From the NCBI GenBank assembly GCA_015152555.1, contig SUTS01000011.1, positions 22,111 to 86,110 on the forward strand: a stretch of 64,000 nucleotides of DNA, written 5' to 3'. This DNA comes from Cyanobacteria bacterium SIG26 (GTDB lineage Bacteria > Cyanobacteriota > Vampirovibrionia > Gastranaerophilales > Gastranaerophilaceae). Positions within the stretch are counted from its first letter, which is position 1; each line of letters starts with the position of its first letter. The position numbers were made by a program, and so were the translations under genes. Shown in pieces: positions 15,592-24,345 of this stretch. The notes under the pieces are model-generated. The model was not told where the DNA came from. It saw only the letters and a program-made list of their open reading frames with translations, and ran no database searches.

Positions 15592-15864
15592 TTAAGCTAT
15601 ATAGCAAACATGAGGTTTTGGAAGTTTGTCTTTATAAACCATTTCACCTGTACGCCAATCATATACTGCAGGGCGTTCTTCTTTGGCTATCGGATGAGGT
15701 TTATCATTTTTACCAACTTTCATATTTCCACTAATTCCACCTTGTTCTGGTAAATCACAACCTACTGCTGGAACTAATTTTTTCAAGAAATCAGGTCTTT
15801 TATCTGAAGTTCCATCATTTCTTGGGGCAAAACTTGTTGATATTGGCATAATTCCTAAAGACAT
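15592..15864 (-). CDS. small unknown protein
   Basis: 90 aa. Not recognised. It begins MSLGIMPISTSFAPRNDGTSDKRPDF and ends KPHVCYIA; there are two cysteines, many prolines, no membrane segment, and a WRTGEMVYKDKLPKPH stretch. AAAGGTAGGTAGTT before the ATG is a reasonable ribosome-binding site, which supports a real gene. It converges on rplA. It could be a lineage-specific peptide; no function is proposed. Confidence 0.55.
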   Translation of the reverse strand: MSLGIMPISTSFAPRNDGTSDKRPDFLKKLVPAVGCDLPEQGGISGNMKVGKNDKPHPIAKEERPAVYDWRTGEMVYKDKLPKPHVCYIA

Positions 15865-16057
15865 AACTACCTACCTTTCTTTTTTTTCTTTTCGGGGATA
15901 AACTTGACTTTTAGTATTCGTATTAAATCATTTTTTTTAGAGATTTTGCTATTAAGCTTTACAAATTCATTTTATTTGTTACAATAATTAACATAAGGGT
16001 AGGCGATAATCACCCACAGAAACGACAGTTTCTAACTAACATAAATAAGGGCGATTG

Positions 16058-16100
16058 GCACTCTGCCGAACGAGAACAATTAAGTATTGTTCGAGTGAGA
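16058..16100 (-). repeat. palindromic element P, copy 1
   Basis: On the minus strand: TCTCACTCGAACAATACTTA then ATTGTTC and TTCGGCAGAGT. It splits the 5' fragment of the tRNA-Val sequence. Confidence 0.8.
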
Positions 16101-16147
16101 GGGGTAGCGCACCTGTTAGAAACGACAGTTTCTGGCATATAGTGTAC

Positions 16148-16220
16148 GGGCGATTGGCGCAGTTGGTAGCGCACCACATCGACATTGTGGGGGTCACGTG
16201 TTCGAGTCACGTATCGCCCA
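16148..16220 (+). tRNA. tRNA-Val (GAC) with C at position 33
   Basis: Acceptor GGGCGAT/ATCGCCC, D-stem GCGC/GCGC, anticodon stem CCACA/TGTGG, loop TCGACAT with anticodon GAC (16181-16183), and T-arm ACGTG-TTCGAGT-CACGT; discriminator A. All stems pair perfectly. The base before the anticodon, nearly always U33, is C here. The CCA end is not encoded. A terminator follows at once. Confidence 0.93.
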
Positions 16221-16281
16221 AATAAGGAGGAAGTTAAAACTTCCTCTTTTTTTATACGTGACGAGAACACACAAGGCGTGA
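16205..16281 (+). repeat. 77-bp direct repeat, copy 1 (contains tRNA-Val 3' end)
   Basis: Identical to 16375-16451 except for one base (G at 16264, A at 16434). It starts inside the T-loop of tRNA-Val, so the last 16 bases of the tRNA plus the terminator and 34 further bases are duplicated 170 bp downstream. Confidence 0.92.
16227..16253 (+). terminator. intrinsic terminator after tRNA-Val
   Basis: GAGGAAGTT-AA-AACTTCCTC followed by seven T. An identical copy lies at 16397-16423 in the second direct repeat. Confidence 0.85.
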
Positions 16282-16374
16282 GCCTTGTCTTGTTCGAACG
16301 AGGAGCGAGCAGAGGGCGAAAGGCGGGGCGTTGAGACCCGACTGCAGACCCGTTTATTGCGAGCGACTCAAGAC

Positions 16375-16451
16375 AGTCACGTATCGCCCAAATAAGGAGG
16401 AAGTTAAAACTTCCTCTTTTTTTATACGTGACGAAAACACACAAGGCGTGA
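16375..16451 (+). repeat. 77-bp direct repeat, copy 2
   Basis: Second copy of the tRNA-Val 3' end, terminator and flank. The 93 bp between the copies is GC-rich and contains GGGCGAA (16314), which could pair with the repeated ATCGCCC, but no full tRNA can be folded. Confidence 0.9.
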
Positions 16452-16474
16452 ATATTGTTAATATTCATACATAA

Positions 16475-16506
16475 TAAAAAAAAGAACCTTAAAGGTTCTT
16501 TTTTTA
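16475..16506 (-). terminator. bidirectional terminator between tRNA-Val region and the ACT gene
   Basis: AAAAAGAACCTT directly joined to AAAGGTTCTTTTT, with A/T runs on both sides. It ends the minus-strand symporter-ACT operon. Confidence 0.85.
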
Positions 16507-16529
16507 CTATATATAACTAAAATTTGCAT

Positions 16530-16811
16530 CTAAATTTTGTGCATATTATCAACAATCTCTTTTTTCTGAACCCAGATTTCCATACCTAATTTTTGTCCAG
16601 TTGAAGTAAGCGCCTCTTTAATATCCTTAAAAGAATATTGAGAGTTTGCGATATTACACAACATGAACATTACAAAATGTCCTTGCATAAGTGTTTGTTT
16701 GATATCTTCGATATTAACGTCATATTTAGCCATAACTGTAGTTACTTCAGCAACGATACCTACTTTATCTACACCTGAAACTGTAACAATAATTTGGTTA
16801 GCAATTGTCAT
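16530..16811 (-). CDS. ACT-domain protein (UPF0237 type)
   Basis: 93 aa, a single ACT domain plus a short tail: IIVTVSGVDKVGIVAEVTTVMAKYDVNIEDIKQTLMQGHFVMFMLCNI. ACT domains bind amino acids or other small ligands and regulate metabolism; this stand-alone form resembles the UPF0237 family. Its ATG overlaps the stop of the upstream alanine/glycine symporter gene by one base (TAATG), so the two are coupled. A role sensing an amino acid carried by the symporter is a reasonable inference. Confidence 0.82.
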   Translation of the reverse strand: MTIANQIIVTVSGVDKVGIVAEVTTVMAKYDVNIEDIKQTLMQGHFVMFMLCNIANSQYSFKDIKEALTSTGQKLGMEIWVQKKEIVDNMHKI

Positions 16812-18442
16812 TAGTTACCTCCGTTTAAAATACCTTTATCATCAACGGTAGCAGTTTCTGCAACCGGAGTTGGCTCAACTATTTCTAAGGATTCGGAATG
16901 CCACTTTTTATAAATCAATTTACCTAGATTGTGTCTTTGGCAATAAGCTTTAAGTTCTTTTTTAACTTCAGGAGCTAAGATATAAAGAACAATAACGTTT
17001 GGCACACACATAGCAACCATCATCGCATCAGTGATATTGATAATAGAATCAACATTCATCGCAGAACCAATAATGATAAATAAACAATAAATAATATTAA
17101 ATGTTAATACACGTTTTTTACCTTCACCGAGTAAGAAAGTCCACGCTTTTTGACCGTAATAAGCCCAAGAAATCAAAGTAGACATCGCAAATAAAACAGC
17201 GATAATAGATAGAATGATTGGGAAGAAAGATATTACGGATTGGAAAGCTGCAGATGCAAGTTCAATTCCATTAGGGTTAGGAGTTATACCAGCATGTCGA
17301 GCGGCTTCAACCGTAGCGACAGCAGGTTTCCATGCTCCGGTTACAACAATTACAACAGAAGTAAACAAGCATAATACCCCGGTTAAGAAAGTTTCCAATA
17401 AAGCAACAAACCCTTGAGAAACAGTTTCTTTAGTTTGAGCAGCCGCATAAACAATAGCCGCAGCCCCAGTACCAGCTTCGTTAGATTGAACAGAGCGTCT
17501 TAAGCCTAAAATCAAAACTCCCAAAAATCCAACAGAAACTGCTTTAGGAGAAAAAGCTTCTTGTAAAATTAAGCCTAAAGCTGCAGGAATACCTTTTATA
17601 TTAACTAACATAACTATTAATCCGGAGATAATATACAATAAACACATTGCAGGAGTCAAAATTGTAGTAACTCTTGCGATACCTTTAATACCACCCATTA
17701 CAACCAAACCAATAAGAATAGCAGCGATAGTACCGACAATCCACGCATAACCGTGTAAAATACTACTTTCACCACCTGTAATAAAAATTAATTGATGAGC
17801 AGTTTGATTGATTTGAATCATATTACCACCAGTAATACCGCCACCAATACAAAGTATAGCGAAAAGTACGGATAAAGGTTGACCTAATTTTCTCAACCCT
17901 TTTCTTGTTAAACCGTGAGCGATATAGTGCATTGGTCCGCCCGAAACTGAACCATCGAGGTTAAATCTTCTATATTTAACAGCCAAAGTAGCTTCAACGA
18001 ATTTAATTGACATACCTAAAATTGCACCTGCGAAAATCCAAAATGCAGCACCAGGTCCACCGAGCGAAATAGAAATTGCAACCCCTGCAATTGACCCAAT
18101 ACCAATAGTTCCTGATAAAGCAGTAGCCAAAGCTTGGAATGAAGAAACTTCACCACAATCATCACCTTTTTCACCAGGTTTAATAATTAAATCAATAGCG
18201 TGTTTGAAACCCCAAGCTGCAATACCTCTGTAATAGAACGTGAAGAAAATCCCTGCAATAAGAATCCATAATACGATAATAGGAATTTCCATATTAAAGA
18301 TTTTAATTGGGAAAAATATAAATTTAGCGATGGCATCTGTAACAGGCGCAATATTTTTATCGATAAATTGGTCAACGTTCATTGCCCAAACACTTTGCAT
18401 ACTGCACAGTAGCATCATTAAAAAAGTTAAAAATTTCTTCAT
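16811..18442 (-). CDS. alanine/glycine:cation symporter (AGCS family)
   Basis: 543 aa membrane protein with about eleven hydrophobic segments. Family marks include FQALATALSGTIGIGSIAGVAISI, GGPGAAFWIF, VSGGPMHYI and SNEAGTGAAAIVYAAA. AGCS carriers import alanine or glycine with Na+ or H+. The N-terminus carries an extra signal-like segment (KFLTFLMMLLCSMQSVWAM) before the first conserved helix. Upstream on the minus strand there is TATAAT and a small hairpin GGTTTACC/GGTAAGTAGCC followed by TTTTT, so leader control is possible. It is coupled to the ACT-domain gene. Confidence 0.93.
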   Translation of the reverse strand: MKKFLTFLMMLLCSMQSVWAMNVDQFIDKNIAPVTDAIAKFIFFPIKIFNMEIPIIVLWILIAGIFFTFYYRGIAAWGFKHAIDLIIKPGEKGDDCGEVSSFQALATALSGTIGIGSIAGVAISISLGGPGAAFWIFAGAILGMSIKFVEATLAVKYRRFNLDGSVSGGPMHYIAHGLTRKGLRKLGQPLSVLFAILCIGGGITGGNMIQINQTAHQLIFITGGESSILHGYAWIVGTIAAILIGLVVMGGIKGIARVTTILTPAMCLLYIISGLIVMLVNIKGIPAALGLILQEAFSPKAVSVGFLGVLILGLRRSVQSNEAGTGAAAIVYAAAQTKETVSQGFVALLETFLTGVLCLFTSVVIVVTGAWKPAVATVEAARHAGITPNPNGIELASAAFQSVISFFPIILSIIAVLFAMSTLISWAYYGQKAWTFLLGEGKKRVLTFNIIYCLFIIIGSAMNVDSIINITDAMMVAMCVPNVIVLYILAPEVKKELKAYCQRHNLGKLIYKKWHSESLEIVEPTPVAETATVDDKGILNGGN

Positions 18443-18580
18443 CTTCTATCAATCCTTTCAAGTTCATAAAAAGGCTACTTACCTTAGGGTAAACCAACCA
18501 TAATTACTAAAATTATAGCAGAAACATGCCGGCAAAGCCGTTAGATAGAACATGTTGTTACTATCTGTTACATAAAACCA

Positions 18581-18610
18581 AAGCGGCGGGCTGATTACAC
18601 AGCCCGCCGC
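18581..18610 (-). terminator. intrinsic terminator after the SNF2 gene
   Basis: On the minus strand GCGGCGGGCT-GTGTAATC-AGCCCGCCGC followed by TTTGGTTTT. GC-rich perfect stem 90 bases past the SNF2 stop codon. Confidence 0.85.
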
Positions 18611-18701
18611 AAAAATATTTAATTCTCAAATATAATTAGTAATTGATTTTCCAACCATCATATTTAAGTTTTATGTTTTTTATCATACTAGCGCTTTATA
18701 G

Positions 18702-21677
18702 TTATGCTGATAAAGTAAATATTTCGTAAATTTCTTCATCAGTAAGCTCTGTAATAATTTTTTCACCTTCGTAAACTGCTAAATCTGCCAACTCTTTTTT
18801 AGATTTAAGCATTTCATCAATTTTTTCTTCAAAAGTACCCAGAGTTATCATACGGTGAACCATTACATTTTTGTCTTGACCAATACGGTATGTACGGTCA
18901 GTTGCCTGATCTTCAACGGCCGGATTCCACCATAGGTCATAGTGTATCACGTTAGTTGCACTTGTTAAGTTCAACCCTGTACCGCCTGCTTTTAATGATA
19001 AAATCATAACTTTGCAATTCTCATCAGTCTGGAATTTTTCAATTAATTCTTCACGTTGAGGGACTGTCAAACTACCGTGGAAAAATAGCGGTTCGGTGTT
19101 GCATTCTTGAGAGATTACATTACATAAAATGTCGCCCATCTCTTTGTATTGTGTAAAGATAAGTGTTTTTTCACCGTTATCAATAATACTTTGCACTAAA
19201 TCAATACATTTTTCCATTTTGCCGGAAAGTTCTCTACCCATTTCACCAGATTTCAAGAACTGATATGGGTGGTTACAAATTTGTTTTAATGCCGTAATAA
19301 GTTTAAAGATATTACCACGTCTATTAACACCGGTAAATCCGCTGATTTTTGTCATCATTTCATTAAGTGTTTTTTCATATAAAACAGCCTGAGCTTTTGA
19401 CAAGTAGCAATATTCATTAAGTACCATTTTTTCAGGTAAGTCTGAAATAACATTTTTATCAGTTTTTAAACGTCTTAAAACAAATGGAGAAATTGACATC
19501 CTCAATTTGCTCGCTCTAGTATGCTCTTTGAATCTTTCAATAGGAATTGCATAACTTTTTTGGAATTCCCTTAAAGAACCTAAATAACCTTTATTAATGA
19601 AATCAAATATACTCCACAATTCAGTTAATCTATTTTCAACAGGAGTACCGGTCATTGCAATTTTTACATCAGATTTCAACATCTTAATTGCAAGAGTTTG
19701 TGCCGTATCAGGGTTTTTGATATTTTGAGCTTCGTCAACAATAATTACGTTCCAAGTGTGTTTTTTTAATTCTTCAACATCAATTCTCATAATGGCATAA
19801 GTTGTTAGAATTACGTCGTGATTTATATCAAGCTGTCTATCCGCACCGTGATAAATTGTTGCATCAAGATTTGGAGCAAATAATTGTAATTCTTTCATCC
19901 AGTTACCCATCAACGTTGTAGGGCAAATTACAAGAACCGGTTTTTTAAGTTTGCCTTCTTCTTTCATTTTTAAAAGTAAACTTATAACTTGAATTGTTTT
20001 ACCTAACCCCATATCATCGGCCATACATGCACCAAAGCCTTTTGATACGTTTGTCCATAACCATTTTAAACCAATTTCTTGGTATGGTCTTAATTCCCCA
20101 TTAAGATCTTTTGGTATAGTCATATCAACCGGTTTTGTAAAATCAGAAAGAACTCTTGCAAATGCTGCATCGTAATCAAAATCATATTGATCTATTTGAC
20201 CTGATAATGACGCGTGGATAAGTTCCATTCTGGACATGGACTTGAAGTTTGCTTTTGCAATTTGTTCAAAAATCTTTTTGCTTTCATCTTGGTCAATCAA
20301 TACATATTTATTTTTGTATTTAATTAATCCGTTATTGTTTTCAAGTAGTTTTTGGTATTCTTCCATAGAAATTTTTTCGTTGCCGATAGCAATTTCGTAC
20401 GTGAAGTCTAATATATCGTCTAATGATAGTTTTGAAGATGATGTTTGGTTATTGATTAAATCTGACAAATCACCTGAACGAGACTCTTTAACTTTTGCAT
20501 TGATTGAAGCTCTTGGTATAACGATATTAGCTAATTCTTTAGGTAAGACTACTTCAATTTGTGCTTTTTGTAAATAATATGCTGTTTGAGTAATGATTTT
20601 ATAAACTTCGTTTAAGTTAAAATCAAGATACAATTTATCTTCATCTTCAAACAAATCTTCCAGTTCAGGCATATAACGCAATGCGTAATTTAATTGTTTT
20701 TCAATGATTCGAGAAATATCTGATGCTTTTGCGCCAAAAACTTCTTCATCAGTATAAAGCTTATCAATCAATACACTTTCATCAGTTTTTCTATTCTTAA
20801 TATGTACTTTCAATCTAAATATTTCGTCTTCTTGTTTTTCTATTTTGAAAAATGGGATAACATCATATTTGCCAAGATACAATTCATCAAACCACTGAGC
20901 AAAGCTTTCTGCTAAATCCTTACCCTTCAATACTGCACGTTGTTCCAAATCTTTTAACAAATATGTGCCAGATTTTACATCTTTAAATCTGTACATTTTT
21001 ATACCCAAGAATTTGTATATTACGTAATTTAGATACGTATAAATGAATTCGTATACAAAATCTTTAGGTTTTTCACCTTCGATAAACAAATCTTCTGGCA
21101 TACATTCTTCAAATTGATTGATAATACGTGCCATTTTTTGATTGTTAATAATTGGCTCATAAACGATTCTAAACATTTGATTGTAACGTTTTACAGTTGG
21201 TATAAAATATAATTTCTCAATTAATTTCATTACAAAATATGTTAATTTATTCAGATAAATAAACGTTGGACTTAAATCATCCAAGTCCACAACATTCCCA
21301 AATCCACCAAAATAATCCATCACCAAATCCCAAGCCATAAAATATCCAACCTTATCGCCTAAGACTTCTGACTTAAATCTAAACAAAGAGCCTTTTGATT
21401 TCAAATAATATTGAAAATTGTTTGTTGGAGTAACAAAGAAAGATAATTTTCCAGCTTTATTGATTAAATGAAAATGAGTATTTCTTGTTGGAGGATTTGG
21501 ACTCAAAAATATTCCTGCAAATTCATCTTCTATGATTTGATAAATCATACTCAAAGTATAACGAAAATCCTTATTTTTAAAATTTTCCGGATTTTCACTC
21601 AAATTAAAAAACAACTCATCTACATTATTCTTTTTAAACGAAAAATCAATATCTAAATTTTCAATTTTATTTGTCAT
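18702..21677 (-). CDS. SNF2-family helicase-like ATPase
   Basis: 991 aa from the ATG at 21677. The N-terminal 480 residues are the poorly characterised bacterial SNF2 accessory region. The C-terminal half has all helicase motifs: ACMADDMGLGKTIQV (Walker A), VIIVDEAQNIKN (DEAQ), AMTGTPVENRL, MILSLKAGGTGLNLTSA and WWNPAVEDQATDRTYRIGQDK. These proteins translocate on DNA or remodel DNA-protein or RNA polymerase complexes; the target is unknown. The track's start at 21701 lacks a ribosome-binding site, while AAAAAAGGTAAAAAT precedes 21677, so I use the latter. Confidence 0.93.
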   Translation of the reverse strand: MTNKIENLDIDFSFKKNNVDELFFNLSENPENFKNKDFRYTLSMIYQIIEDEFAGIFLSPNPPTRNTHFHLINKAGKLSFFVTPTNNFQYYLKSKGSLFRFKSEVLGDKVGYFMAWDLVMDYFGGFGNVVDLDDLSPTFIYLNKLTYFVMKLIEKLYFIPTVKRYNQMFRIVYEPIINNQKMARIINQFEECMPEDLFIEGEKPKDFVYEFIYTYLNYVIYKFLGIKMYRFKDVKSGTYLLKDLEQRAVLKGKDLAESFAQWFDELYLGKYDVIPFFKIEKQEDEIFRLKVHIKNRKTDESVLIDKLYTDEEVFGAKASDISRIIEKQLNYALRYMPELEDLFEDEDKLYLDFNLNEVYKIITQTAYYLQKAQIEVVLPKELANIVIPRASINAKVKESRSGDLSDLINNQTSSSKLSLDDILDFTYEIAIGNEKISMEEYQKLLENNNGLIKYKNKYVLIDQDESKKIFEQIAKANFKSMSRMELIHASLSGQIDQYDFDYDAAFARVLSDFTKPVDMTIPKDLNGELRPYQEIGLKWLWTNVSKGFGACMADDMGLGKTIQVISLLLKMKEEGKLKKPVLVICPTTLMGNWMKELQLFAPNLDATIYHGADRQLDINHDVILTTYAIMRIDVEELKKHTWNVIIVDEAQNIKNPDTAQTLAIKMLKSDVKIAMTGTPVENRLTELWSIFDFINKGYLGSLREFQKSYAIPIERFKEHTRASKLRMSISPFVLRRLKTDKNVISDLPEKMVLNEYCYLSKAQAVLYEKTLNEMMTKISGFTGVNRRGNIFKLITALKQICNHPYQFLKSGEMGRELSGKMEKCIDLVQSIIDNGEKTLIFTQYKEMGDILCNVISQECNTEPLFFHGSLTVPQREELIEKFQTDENCKVMILSLKAGGTGLNLTSATNVIHYDLWWNPAVEDQATDRTYRIGQDKNVMVHRMITLGTFEEKIDEMLKSKKELADLAVYEGEKIITELTDEEIYEIFTLSA

Positions 21678-21715
21678 ATTTTTACCTTTTTTAAAACTCA
21701 TCCAGCAATTGCTTG

Positions 21716-21746
21716 AAAGACGTTAAGCAAAAGCTTAACGTCTTTT
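21716..21746 (-). terminator. hairpin terminator between gpmI and the SNF2 gene
   Basis: AAAGACGTTAAGC-AAAA-GCTTAACGTCTTT, a perfect 13-bp stem just after the gpmI stop. The T-run is short, so termination may be partial and allow some read-through into the SNF2 gene. Confidence 0.7.
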
Positions 21747-21756
21747 CGAATATTAT

Positions 21757-23283
21757 TTATTTAATTAACGATTGACCAGTCATTTCTTTTGGTTGATCAA
21801 TACCAAACAACTGCAACACAGTTGGCGCAACATCACACAAAGCACCAGTTTCTCTCAACTCTAATTCTTCTGGAGCATTAATCATCACAAATGGAACTTC
21901 ATTTGTCGTATGCGCAGTTTGAGGTTTGCCTGTAGATTCATCAACCATAGTTTCTGAATTACCGTGATCAGCAGTTAGTAACATAACAATATCTTTTTCT
22001 TTACAAGCTTTTGCGATTTTGCCAACACATTTATCAACTACCTGACAAGCTTTTGCAGCAGCTTCGATATCGCCAGTATGTCCTACCATATCAGGGTTTG
22101 CAAAATTTACCAAAATAAACTGATATTTGCTATCATCAATTGCTTTTAATACATTTTCGCAAACTTCAAAAGCGCTCATTTCAGGTTGCAAATCGTATGT
22201 CGCAACTTTTGGAGACGCAACTAAGACTCGGGTTTCGTGAGGCTGAGGTTCATCAATTCCTCCGTTAAAGAAAAATGTTACGTGTGCGTATTTTTCAGTT
22301 TCTGCTGTTCTGAATTGATTTATTCCATTCGCTTCCAAAACATCACCTAAAATATTCACTAATTTTTCTTTAGGGAACGCTACAGGGTATGTAAATGTCG
22401 CTTCGTAACTTGTCATTGTTGTGTATAAAATGTTTTTCAAAACTTTTTTTCTGTCAAAGCCATCAAAATCAACAAAATTCATTGCTTTAGTAATTTCTCT
22501 TGCTCTATCAGGTCTATAATTAAAGAAAATTATCGAATCATTATCTTTGATTCTAGATTCTTCACCACCTATTACTGTTGGTAACACAAATTCGTCATTT
22601 TCGCCTTTAGCGTATGAATTTTTAACACCTTCAATAGCAGTTGCTGCGTGCTCGCCTTCACCTAACAATAGCGCGTTATAACCCTTTTCAACTCTATCCC
22701 AACGATTGTCTCGGTCCATTATGTAGTAACGGCCGATTACTGTTGCAATTGGAGGCAAGTCGTATTTTTTAAGCTCGTTTTCCACTATTTCTAAATATTC
22801 GCAAGCACTCGCTGGTGGCGTATCACGACCATCTAAAAATGCGTGTACATACACTTTTGTTAATCCACTTTCTGATGCCATTTTGATTAATGCCAATAAA
22901 TGATCCAATGATGAGTGAACTCCACCTGTTGAAACCAAACCATAAATATGTAAGCTTGAATCATTTTTCTTTGCATGTTCAATTGCTGCCAAAAATCTTT
23001 CATTTTTGAAAAAGCTACCATCTTTAATAGCATTATTTATCTTTGATAAATCTTGATATACAATTCTACCTGCACCTAAATTCAAATGGCCAACTTCGGA
23101 ATTCCCCATTTGGCCTTCTGGCAAACCAACGTTTTCACCATCAGCTTTAATTTTAATAAACTTTTCTTCTTTTTCTAATTGTGGAACATAAATTGGGTGT
23201 GCCAATTTTGTCGCATCATATTTTTCTGAACCGGTTGAAATACCCCAACCATCCATAATACATAGCAATACTCTTTCTGCCAT
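21757..23283 (-). CDS. gpmI: 2,3-bisphosphoglycerate-independent phosphoglycerate mutase
   Basis: 508 aa, full length. Interconverts 3- and 2-phosphoglycerate in glycolysis using two Mn2+ ions and a phosphoserine intermediate. The catalytic serine is Ser62 in GQMGNSEVGHLNLGAGR. Metal and substrate motifs include CIMDGWG (Asp11), HAFLDGRDTPP, RYYIMDRDNRWDR, NFANPDMVGHTGD and LLTADHGNSE. GAAGGGATTAAAA precedes the ATG. It is transcribed ahead of the SNF2 gene with a hairpin in between. Confidence 0.97.
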   Translation of the reverse strand: MAERVLLCIMDGWGISTGSEKYDATKLAHPIYVPQLEKEEKFIKIKADGENVGLPEGQMGNSEVGHLNLGAGRIVYQDLSKINNAIKDGSFFKNERFLAAIEHAKKNDSSLHIYGLVSTGGVHSSLDHLLALIKMASESGLTKVYVHAFLDGRDTPPASACEYLEIVENELKKYDLPPIATVIGRYYIMDRDNRWDRVEKGYNALLLGEGEHAATAIEGVKNSYAKGENDEFVLPTVIGGEESRIKDNDSIIFFNYRPDRAREITKAMNFVDFDGFDRKKVLKNILYTTMTSYEATFTYPVAFPKEKLVNILGDVLEANGINQFRTAETEKYAHVTFFFNGGIDEPQPHETRVLVASPKVATYDLQPEMSAFEVCENVLKAIDDSKYQFILVNFANPDMVGHTGDIEAAAKACQVVDKCVGKIAKACKEKDIVMLLTADHGNSETMVDESTGKPQTAHTTNEVPFVMINAPEELELRETGALCDVAPTVLQLFGIDQPKEMTGQSLIK

Positions 23284-23409
23284 TTTTAATCCCTTCTTTT
23301 TCTCTGCACGTTAGAAAAATTTTATCAAGAACATATCCCAAAAACAAGAGGGTGAGGGGTGAATATTCTTATTGTTTTTTGGTTCATTTTTAATCTCTTG
23401 TATTTATGT

Positions 23410-23415
23410 TAAAAT
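23410..23415 (+). promoter_or_regulatory. extended -10 promoter of dapF
   Basis: TGT-TAAAAT, an extended -10 (TGnTAAAAT), 25 bases before the dapF start codon. The same TGTTAAAAT or TGTTAAACT string stands before the helicase at 46870 and before secA, suggesting a recurring promoter type. Confidence 0.5.
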
Positions 23416-23440
23416 TAGATGAAAAAGTATGAGGGAAATT

Positions 23441-24280
23441 ATGAATAACACAATTAAAGTTACAAAAATGCAGGGTTGCGGAAATGATTTTGTAGTATTA
23501 GATTATGAGGAATTTGAAAAAGCTAATCTACCGATGGATGAACTTGCAAAAAAGTTATGTGACAGAAATTTTGGTATTGGAGCAGACGGGATGATAATTC
23601 CTGATAAAACTCCAAATGGCTTAACAGATATTGCTTGGCATTTTTATAATTCAGATGGAACCACTGCGCAAATGTGTGGAAATGGTATGAGATGCTTTGC
23701 AAAATACGTATATGATAAAAAACTTGTTAATAAAAAAGAGTTCAGCGTTGAGACCTTAGCAGGAATTATTAAACCTCAAATACTTGAGGATGGTAATGTC
23801 AAAGTAAATATGGGTACTCCAATTCTTCAAGATGAAAAAATCCCGTTTAATGGTGAAAAAGTAATTAAAATTAAAGACAAGGAATTTGAAATTACACCGG
23901 TTTCTATGGGGAATCCGCATTGCATAATTTTTACTGACGAAGATCCTATGTATTTGGCGCAAAATTATGGTCCAGATATTGAAAAACACCCATATTTCCC
24001 TGAAAAAACCAATACGGAATTTGTAAAAATAATTTCTCGTCGAGAAATTGATATGCGAGTTTATGAACGCGGTTGCGGCATCACACTAGCTTGCGGTACT
24101 GGAGCATGCGCAAGTGTAGTTGCTTCTGTTTTAAATAACTTAACAGAACAAAACGTAAAAGTTAATTTACTTGGTGGGGCTGTAAACATTGAGTGGAGCG
24201 GAACTCGCGAAAACCCAAGTGAAGATATTTTTTTAATAGGTCCTGCAAATTATACTTTTACTGCAGATTACATGTTGTAA
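23441..24280 (+). CDS. dapF: diaminopimelate epimerase
   Basis: 279 aa from the ATG at 23441. Converts LL- to meso-diaminopimelate for lysine and peptidoglycan. Both catalytic cysteine blocks are present: NSDGTTAQMCGNGMRCFAKY and ERGCGITLACGTGACASV. The opening KMQGCGNDFVVLDY is the family N-terminus. The ORF track starts four codons upstream, but GAGGGAA lies between that ATG and 23441, which makes 23441 the likely start. It is followed after 65 bases by the rpsF-ssb-rpsR genes and may be cotranscribed with them. Confidence 0.95.
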   Translation: MNNTIKVTKMQGCGNDFVVLDYEEFEKANLPMDELAKKLCDRNFGIGADGMIIPDKTPNGLTDIAWHFYNSDGTTAQMCGNGMRCFAKYVYDKKLVNKKEFSVETLAGIIKPQILEDGNVKVNMGTPILQDEKIPFNGEKVIKIKDKEFEITPVSMGNPHCIIFTDEDPMYLAQNYGPDIEKHPYFPEKTNTEFVKIISRREIDMRVYERGCGITLACGTGACASVVASVLNNLTEQNVKVNLLGGAVNIEWSGTRENPSEDIFLIGPANYTFTADYML

Positions 24281-24345
24281 ATATTTGTTTTTTCATGATA
24301 TGATTGAAACATACACTAGAGAAATAGTAAAAGGAGAAAGATAAA

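Larger units (their letters stand above)
16000..16452. repeat. scrambled tRNA-Val locus with partial tRNA copies and palindromes
   Basis: The region between 15865 and 16529 has no believable protein gene. Around the intact tRNA-Val are a 5' fragment of the same tRNA (GGGCGATTGGC at 16049-16059 and GGTAGCGCACC at 16103-16113, split by about 43 bp), two AGAAACGACAGTTTCT palindromes exactly 100 bp apart (16018 and 16118), and a direct repeat carrying the tRNA 3' end. Composition is GC-richer than the surroundings. Confidence 0.75.

Noticed and set aside
16314-16390. Possible second tRNA ending in the repeated ATCGCCC
   Set aside because: GGGCGAA could pair with ATCGCCC, but no D-, anticodon- or T-arm can be folded between them.
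16010-16468. 152-aa minus-strand ORF
   Set aside because: It runs antisense through tRNA-Val, its terminator and both direct repeats; peptide repeats itself only because the DNA is repeated. Typical tRNA-antisense artefact.
18443-18600. Glycine riboswitch upstream of the AGCS symporter
   Set aside because: The leader is too short and lacks the conserved glycine aptamer core; only a small hairpin with a T-run is seen.
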